DNA of 64,000 nt from Stachybotrys elegans (lineage: Eukaryota > Ascomycota > Sordariomycetes > Hypocreales > Stachybotryaceae). The DNA lies in the NCBI GenBank assembly GCA_020746835.1, contig JAGPNK010000001.1:1302001-1366000 (forward strand), read 5' to 3'. Positions within the stretch are counted from its first letter, which is position 1. Each line of letters opens with the position of its first letter. Made by a program: the position numbers and the translations under genes. The notes beneath the pieces are model-generated. The model did no database searches, was not told where the DNA came from, and saw only the letters and a list, made by a program, of their open reading frames with translations. Positions 57,726 through 64,000 of this stretch are shown here, piece by piece.

Positions 57726-59444
57726 CTATCCTTCTCTCCTTGCTCTCTGTGGGAGCGTCTCCCACTCGCCATAATAATGCGTCTTCTTCTCCCACTCCTC
57801 CCCGGTGTCGTAGATGCCAGCCACGTCCAGCAAGGAGGAGGATAGCGGCGCGGGCGCCGGCTTGCGAGGCAGCGCCGTGGGAGGCGGCCTGTCCAGGATC
57901 TTCCACATGTCGGCCTCGGCCTCGCAGCTGGCGAATTGGTCCACGAGGTCCGCGTGGTGCTCTTCTCGCCGCTCCACCCTGATGCGAGCCTGGAGGGCGT
58001 CCTTGGCGCGCTTTGTGTCGGGGAAGTCGATGACGGAGAATTGGAGCACCTCGTTCGTCTCCTGGTTGAGATATGCGTCGTAGTCTCCCAGGAACCGACT
58101 CTCATCCGAGTCGGAGCCGCTCAGACTGTGGACTTCGTCCAGGTTGAGAGAACCCCCTATTCCTTCATCAATTGCGTTGTCGTCCGTATTGTCCATGCCG
58201 GGCTGCGACTCATCTGCAGTCTCCATGCCAGCCTCCTCTTCCGCCTCCTCGTCGCATTTCAGCTCCCTCTCAACGTCATCATAGTCCATGGGCATTGGTT
58301 CCGTGGACGCCTCATCCTCGTCCTCGTCATTATAGACATTGAGACGCAATCTCCGGGCGCTCTCCATCCAGAAACGTCGGGAATTCGGGCTCATTCCTAG
58401 AGAGGCAATTGCTGCGTCTGCATCGCTCTTGTGCACGACAAACTTGGTGTTGGGCCTGTGGTGGATCGTGGCGCTGATCCTCCTCGAGCTGATGAACAAG
58501 GTGGTCTGCACCAATCGTCGGGTAATGGATACAGCGAGCGAGTAAAAGTCGTCGAGCGCCGTGGCCCAAATGGAGGGAGGCTGGTCATCCACCATCATCC
58601 AGTTGTTGCTCGGAACGGCCGAGTTCATGAACATGCGATCCGAAACCTCCAGCCAGCTTGACAGCTGGAAGAGCTCGGAGAAGCCACGATCCTTGGTGTC
58701 CATGGCCTCCTTCTCCGCTCTCTGCCTGAATGCGACGTCCGCGGTGATGTCCCAACCGTCTTTTCCCCATTTATCCTGCTCCCGCTCCTGTTCACGCTTC
58801 TCCTGCCTCACCGATATGGCGTCTGCAGCTTCCTCCTCGGCATGGCAGTAGAGTTGGCTGAGCTCGACCGCAGCGGGGATGTCAAACATGGAGACAATGG
58901 CGCGGCGATCGCTCTTTTGACGGCGGCTGCGGACGTCGTCCTTTAGAACTTGTATCAAGTGGTGTACCTCGATTTCACTCTTCCCTACCTTGGAGGCGAT
59001 CCCAGGCAAATCGTGTGTCCCCCGTCGTGCAACAGCCTCATAAAAGGCTTTCTTCTCTGCCGAGGACCATAGAGTCTGGCCTATATAGGATGCAGTCGGC
59101 TCAAAATCATCCTCCTCCAGGCGCGTGTGGTCCGCCGCTTCATCAATGGTGGTGTTGAGCAAGTCGAGGTAATCGGTACTCATAAACCCCTTTGTCCGCT
59201 TGAATGGCCGGGTCTCTGCCTCGCGACCATCCACCTCCTCGGCGGATCTCTTGAGCGGCGAGCCCTCGCCCGGACTGACATGCCGCTGACTTTGGCTAGG
59301 ATCATCTGTGACAAGCTGCTGCAGGACAGGCACGGGCACGGGCACAGGCACGGGCGCTGGCTCGAGTCCCTGCTCTGGATCGGAGATGTCGTCTTCCCGA
59401 GTGTTCTCGGTATCTTCGGCGGGGTAGCCAAGCTCAGACGACAT
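57726..59444 (-). CDS. RRN5: Rrn5-like RNA polymerase I upstream activating factor subunit
   Basis: Predicted UAF subunit that binds the upstream element of rDNA promoters to recruit RNA polymerase I, nucleolar. Single exon, 572 residues. A SANT/Myb-like domain (about 117-165) reads SYIGQTLWSSAEKKAFYEAV, then GIASKVGKSEIEVHHLIQVL. After it comes IPAAVELSQLYCHAEEEA, then QEKREQEREQDKW and the helical block ELFQLSSWLEVSDRMFMNSA. Near the N-terminus there is a PAPVPVPVPVPV repeat (about residues 29-40), and acidic clusters lie near 390-470. The C-terminus has WEKKTHYYGEWETLPQRA. The start at 59444 is the first ATG of the open frame. The family call rests on the SANT plus ELSQLYCHAEEEA arrangement I associate with fungal Rrn5 proteins, without a search. 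Confidence 0.82.
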   Translation of the reverse strand: MSSELGYPAEDTENTREDDISDPEQGLEPAPVPVPVPVPVLQQLVTDDPSQSQRHVSPGEGSPLKRSAEEVDGREAETRPFKRTKGFMSTDYLDLLNTTIDEAADHTRLEEDDFEPTASYIGQTLWSSAEKKAFYEAVARRGTHDLPGIASKVGKSEIEVHHLIQVLKDDVRSRRQKSDRRAIVSMFDIPAAVELSQLYCHAEEEAADAISVRQEKREQEREQDKWGKDGWDITADVAFRQRAEKEAMDTKDRGFSELFQLSSWLEVSDRMFMNSAVPSNNWMMVDDQPPSIWATALDDFYSLAVSITRRLVQTTLFISSRRISATIHHRPNTKFVVHKSDADAAIASLGMSPNSRRFWMESARRLRLNVYNDEDEDEASTEPMPMDYDDVERELKCDEEAEEEAGMETADESQPGMDNTDDNAIDEGIGGSLNLDEVHSLSGSDSDESRFLGDYDAYLNQETNEVLQFSVIDFPDTKRAKDALQARIRVERREEHHADLVDQFASCEAEADMWKILDRPPPTALPRKPAPAPLSSSLLDVAGIYDTGEEWEKKTHYYGEWETLPQRARREG

Positions 59445-59887
59445 GGTACTTGTTGATGTCTATGTTGAAAGCTGAGCGACGATGAAAAGTTGCATGATGA
59501 AAGACATGGGAGCCGAGCATGACCTCGAACAGCCGGGATTGCTTCAGTGGGCTTTGGCCTTGCGCTTCATCCGGAGCGGTACTGTATGCAGATGATGTTC
59601 TTTCTTTCTTTCTTTCTTTTGCAACGGTTTAAAATAGGCATCGATGAGCTGAAGGTTTATGGGTGTCAAGGTGGTGCTGTTGAACCATGCAAAGATAGTC
59701 ATGTATCCGTTTTTGTCCCAGTTAAAGTTGACCATGACAGCGGCTTACATAATCTCATTAAAACGTCTTGCCTCAGGAGGTTCATGAAGAATCGTCGCAA
59801 AGCAGACGTCAATTATTTCTTCCATTCATTACCGATACAGCGAGCTCTCTACCAAATTCGACTCAGCATCTCGGCTCATAATGTGCG
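59445..59887. other. Divergent promoter RRN5 / IRC3
   Basis: This 443-base region between two divergent genes contains a short TTTC repeat (about 59600-59620) and no recognisable coding sequence. The frame upstream of IRC3 is open but unlike the family. Confidence 0.5.
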
Positions 59888-62001
59888 ATGCTACGAACAG
59901 CAGGGAGATGTATTTTGCGGCTCGACTCTAGGGGTGCACATGCACACCTGCCAGCAAAACCAACACCACAATCCCAATTCCATTGCCAATCTCAGCTCAT
60001 CTTCATCCGCCGCTTGGCCTCGTCGCGCCCATCTCGCAAACAGACTCGGAAATCGGCTCTCAAACCGCTCCCCAAATCGCCCGTCATCTCCAAAGTCCGG
60101 CTCCGTGATTACCAGGAGGAATGCATCACCTCGGTGCTGCGAGCCCTCAAGCAGGGCCATAAACGGGTCGGCATCTCTCTGGCTACAGGCAGTGGGAAAA
60201 CAGTTAGTCTTGCTCACCTCTCAACCACAGCCATGTGCACCACTACTGACACATTCCAAAAAAGGTCGTCTTCACTCAGCTCATCAAGAAGATCCCTCCT
60301 CGGGGCGATGGCGATCGGACACTGATCCTAGCGCATCGCCGTGAATTGGTCGAGCAGGCCGCTCGGCATTGTCAAGCCGCCTATCCCGGCAAGACGATTG
60401 AGATTGAGATGGGCAATGTCCACGCCTCAGGCACAGCCGACATCACCATTGGCAGCGTCCAGAGTCTCGTGTCCAAGGGCCGCCTCGACAAGTACGACCC
60501 CTCCGCCTTCAAGCTGGTGCTCGTCGACGAAGCCCATCATATTGTCGCCTCGACGTACCTCAAGGTTCTGCAGCACTTTGGCCTCAACGTGAAGCAGGAA
60601 GACTCACCCGCTCTCGTCGGCGTCTCGGCCACCTTCTCCCGCTTCGACGGAGTCAAGCTCGGCGCCGCCATTGACGAGATTGTCTACCACAAGGATTACG
60701 TCGAGATGATTTCCGACAAGTGGCTCGCCGACGTCGTCTTCACCACCGTCAAGTCGACGGCCAATCTCTCCAAGGTGCGGAGCAGCACCTTTGGCGACTT
60801 CCAGGTAGGAGAGCTCTCCCGGGCCGTCAACACCGACGAGGTCAACGACATCATCATCAGGAGCTGGATGGCAAAGGCCGGCGACAGGAAATCGACCCTG
60901 GTCTTCTGCGTCGACCTGGCCCACGTCTCTGACCTCACCGAGAGGTTCAGGCACTACGGCTACGACGCGAGGTTCGTCACCGGCGAGACCAACAAGGTCG
61001 AGCGAGGCGCCATACTCGACGCTTTCAAGAACGGCGAGTTCCCCGTCCTGGTCAACTGCGGCATCTTCACCGAGGGCACCGACATCCCCAACATCGACTG
61101 CGTAGTCTTGGCCAGGCCCACGCGGTCGAGAAACCTCCTGGTGCAGATGATTGGCAGAGGCATGCGGCTCCACCCCGGCAAGAAGAACTGCCACATCATC
61201 GACATGGTGTCGAGCCTTGACACGGGTATCGTCAGCACACCCACGCTGTTTGGCCTCGATCCGAGCGAGATAGTCACCGAGGCTACCGTCGGCGACATGC
61301 GACAGATGAAGCTTCACAAGGAGAAGGAGAAGGAGAGCGGACGCGCAGCTGACGGGACCGGGTCCTCAAGCTCAGTCGACGCCGTTACCTTCACCGATTA
61401 CTCGTCCGTAATGGACCTCATTGCCGACACCTCCGGGGAGAAGCACATTCGAGCCCTCAGCCCACTCGCCTGGGTCCAGGTCCCCGGGGACAGGTTCATC
61501 CTGGGCGCGCCAAGCGGCTCTTACATCCGCATCGAGCGCACAGAAGCGCAAACCAGCCCACCGCAGCCCAACGCACCCGGCCCGTCCTGGCGCGCCGTTG
61601 AAGTCCGGGCCCTCCCCGAAGGCATATCCAAATCCCCCTTTGCCGCCCCACGCGAGCTCCTCACGGCCGCGACCTTCGAGGACGCCGTCCGCGGCGCCGA
61701 CAACTGGGCCCAGGTCAACCTCCCCCGCACCTTCATCCTACGCAACCACCCCTGGCGCAAGGTCCCTGCCAGCCCCGGCCAGATAGATTTCATCAACAAG
61801 TTTCGCGGTGGCAACAAGCCCGTGACGCAGAAGGACCTCACCAAGGGCGCCGCCGCCGATATGATCACCAAGCTCAAGCACGGCGCCCGTGGCCACTTCT
61901 CCAAGATCTCAGCCCACCAGCGGCGGAGGGAGAGGCAGACAAGTGCTGCCCGGAGCTTTCACGACAAGGAGAATGTCAGGGTAGGACCAGTGGCCATGTA
62001 A
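59888..62001 (+). CDS. IRC3: Mitochondrial DEAH-box helicase IRC3-like
   Basis: Double-stranded DNA helicase of mitochondria that helps maintain mtDNA, 683 residues (yeast about 690). Exons are 59888-60202 and 60265-62001. The intron lies directly after the Walker A motif, and the join restores [11 protein letters not shown] to [11 protein letters not shown]. The first 60 residues ([15 protein letters not shown] onward) are Arg/Ser-rich with almost no acids, fitting a mitochondrial presequence. Motifs in order are LRDYQEECI (Q-like), ATGSGKT (about 99-105), [12 protein letters not shown] (Ia), LVDEAHHI (DEAH about 193-196), GVSATFSR (III), [12 protein letters not shown] (IV), [23 protein letters not shown] (in pieces, V) and [13 protein letters not shown] (VI). 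The C-terminal domain carries [21 protein letters not shown] and a basic end. The start at 59888 is chosen because it supplies the targeting sequence. Confidence 0.95.
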
Positions 62002-62911
62002 TAGTGCGGACTGGTTGGGTTTCAATTGTACAATAATAGGAGAATGGAGTTTCAAGGTTTGGAAACTAGGGCGTGTTACAACACATATTTGGGTAGGTAA
62101 TTGGGAGGCAGAGTTGATGAGCAATTCCTGCAGGTTCTTGTACAATACTAGACATTCACCATCGTTGCCTCTATCCTGGTAACATCATTCTGGTCACACT
62201 TGTCACACTGATGGAGATACTTGGAAAGTGTGGAGAGAATTGCCTTGCGTGGCTACGTGCATGTACTATGTAGCTCGCTACAAGGAGCAGCGCCTGAAGG
62301 AGTGCTGGCTCTCCTTTTATCTCTTCCTCCTCCGCTTGAGTCAGGCCTCCTTTGCAACAGCACCTCGGTGAGGTTGTTGCAAGGTGCCCCTCCATCACAG
62401 GACCAACCACAAAAGCCACATGCCCATCCGTCTGCAAGGAACAGCCCGTGGAGGACAGAAGCTCTGTCGTACCACATCGCGGCACCGAATTTTCTCCCCT
62501 GACGCACCCGCTGCGGTGTCACCCATCCAATACGCACCTTCAACCAATGTGTAGCATCAAAAAGCACCATCCGCCACCAGGGTATTTCTCGACTTTTTTT
62601 GCTGAGCTTTTCATCGCGGATATGGGTATAAAGAGGATATGACATCAACGACATGAGACCAGTAATCGTTTTTCATAACCAAAAAGGCCCAGAGGGGGGT
62701 AGATTGCAGGGAAAAGAAAGAACAAGACAGAACAAAAAACATAGACGCAATCATTCGTAAGACAGGGCGTTCGGGACAAATTCAAACAGGGGGAAAAAAG
62801 AGCAAAACTATGAGCCGACCGATGCAGAACCAGACGTTCCAGGGTATTCGTACGCCAGGGTATATCCAGCCGGATGGGGTATTTTGTGGTATAGGTTCTA
62901 AGCCGAATAAT
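62002..62911. other. Convergent spacer IRC3 / KH-domain gene
   Basis: This 910-base spacer lies between two convergent genes. It has purine-rich strings near 62690-62760 and no supportable gene. The open frames (for example minus 62253-62654) have no family resemblance. Confidence 0.5.
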
Positions 62912-64000
62912 CTAACGGAAAGGCCCAATTGGGGCGGGGTATCCTGAATTGAAAGAATGAGAAGTAGAAGGGCGCCCGCTGTCGCCAGACGCGCGGGTCC
63001 CGTGGCGAGGAGTGAGGTCGCCGGGGTGCGGAATAGCCAGCTTGTTGTCCACGTGATTGCTCACTGGTCGAGGAGCCCATGGGTTGTCATCATCTGGGAG
63101 GTTGACACCGCTGTCGTTCCAAGGGTTTCGGTCGGCATTGAAGCTGCGAGTCGACTCGATGGAAATCAGAGACGACTTGGAGACATTGTTTGAGCCTTTG
63201 AAGAACAGACCGTTGGCCGAGTTGGCGCTGTTCTTTCTGCGGTCCAAGAATGAGGAGATGGATGTCATGCTGCCAGGCTTGCGGAGACGGTCGAGAATGC
63301 TGCTCCTCTCGCGAGCGACTTCGTCACCAAACGCAGGCTTGACAGGGGAGTCGGTGGCCGAAGAAGAAGGGGCATGCTGAAGAAGCTTCGAGTCAAAGTA
63401 TTGCAGCGTGTCCTCGAACGAATCCGACTTGGGTCGAGGAATGGAGCCCTTGACAATGTTGATTTCCACTGCCGAAGTCGCCAGGTGTGACTGCAGGAAG
63501 TCCATCGCATCTCTGAGCCCACCAGCGTTGTTACGCGTGAAGCCCCAAACGAGAGTGACGGTGGGAGAACCATCTTCAGTCGTCTCGTCCGGGTTCTGGT
63601 GAACAGTCACCTCCACCTCGTACTGGTTCTTCAGCTTGGGTACGAGATCATGAGCGAACTCGGGAGACTCCAGGAACTTGATCAAGTCAGGACTACGAGC
63701 TAGGACAAGCTCGTGCTTGTCTGGAACCATGCCCAGGAACTCATCAACGCAGTGTGGGACCTGCCACTGTGGCCCGTTGACAGTCACTTCGTCGCTGGCT
63801 TGCTCCGTGCTAGGAAAGTTGATCTTGCAGTTGTACTTTTGCTCCAGCTCGTCGATCTCGGGTAGACGAGCAATAAGCTCTCGATGGTAGAGACGGTCGA
63901 CGCTGACAATCTGCGAAGTGTACTCAGAGTCCTATTAACAGCATCAGTATGGAACCATAGGTGTGCTTCGACTACCAAACTTACAGCTCGGTCGACCATC
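62912..64000 (-). CDS. KH-domain RNA-binding protein, 3' end only
   Basis: Only the C-terminal part is in the window; the gene continues past the right edge. Exons in transcription order are the fragment 64000-63985 and then 63931-62912, joined across a 53-base intron as VDRA to DSEYTSQIVSVDRLYHRELI. The RLYHRELIARLPEIDELEQKY block followed by KINFPSTEQASDEVTVNGP is a KH-type repeat (beta-strand ending in VTVNGP, then helix), as in Scp160/vigilin-like and other multi-KH proteins. A second helical region (about 60-170 of the fragment) follows. The tail is Ser/Asn-rich and disordered, with RNPWNDSGVNLPDDDNPWA and an end PIGPFR. It probably binds RNA in the cytoplasm. Which multi-KH protein it is cannot be settled from this piece. 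Confidence 0.72.

Noticed and set aside
1..64000. tRNA, rRNA, transposon, RIP-mutated or telomeric sequence
   Set aside because: I scanned for B-box-like GGTTCGANTCC strings, 5S-like sequence, terminal repeats, transposase-like frames, AT-rich RIP blocks and TTAGGG arrays and saw none; this was by eye and could miss a divergent copy.

Overview
The window looks like a piece of nuclear chromosome from a filamentous ascomycete, most likely a sordariomycete and plausibly Hypocreales. The evidence is the spliced genes with short GT-AG introns (mostly 49-116 bases), CTAAC/CTGAC-type branch sites, GC-rich codon use, and gene families typical of that group: an Xbp1-type APSES regulator, a Gyp5-type TBC protein, a GCP6-type tubulin-complex protein and an Rrn5-type UAF subunit. 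The order-level placement is inference. I saw no bacterial operons, no transposon, no tRNA or rRNA and no CRISPR array.

I support 19 protein genes, most of them multi-exon, modelled by joining reading frames at splice sites. From left to right: a TetA-like MFS transporter (+, 886-2851); a Fhit-type HIT hydrolase (+, 3474-4210); a 3.7 kb gene-free stretch; a second MFS transporter (+, 7918-9676); a CNS1/TTC4 co-chaperone (+, 10315-11535); an Xbp1-like APSES regulator (-, 11796-13347); a 3.8 kb divergent gap; DNA topoisomerase II (+, 17146-22444); a TAP42-like PP2A regulator (+, 23021-24088); a conserved unnamed protein (-, 24457-27156); a YVC1-like vacuolar TRP channel (-, 28488-32359); a 3.7 kb divergent gap; a Gyp5-like RabGAP (+, 36079-39227); a reticulon (+, 41023-42335); the ribosome-biogenesis GTPase BMS1 (-, 43000-46574); an F-box-like, Cys-rich unnamed protein (-, 47178-49152); a 70-residue microprotein (+, 50743-51011); DASH subunit ASK1 (-, 51307-52729); a GCP6-like gamma-tubulin complex protein (-, 53255-56176); NuA4 subunit EAF7 (+, 56625-57550); UAF subunit Rrn5 (-, 57726-59444); mitochondrial DEAH helicase IRC3 (+, 59888-62001); and the 3' end of a KH-domain protein that runs off the right edge (-).

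The genes are mostly housekeeping and do not form one pathway. Loose themes are chromosome segregation (TOP2, ASK1, GCP6), ribosome production (BMS1, RRN5), membrane traffic and shape (Gyp5, reticulon), and signalling or transport (TAP42, YVC1, two MFS proteins). I found no convincing new multigene system. The items most worth a second look are the unnamed 899-residue protein with BTB-like stretches, the Cys-rich F-box-like protein, the His-Asp repeat in the YVC1 N-terminus, the microprotein with a TATA box, and promoter motifs that match gene function (RRPE/PAC at BMS1, a heat-shock-like element at CNS1, ACGCGN clusters at mitotic genes).
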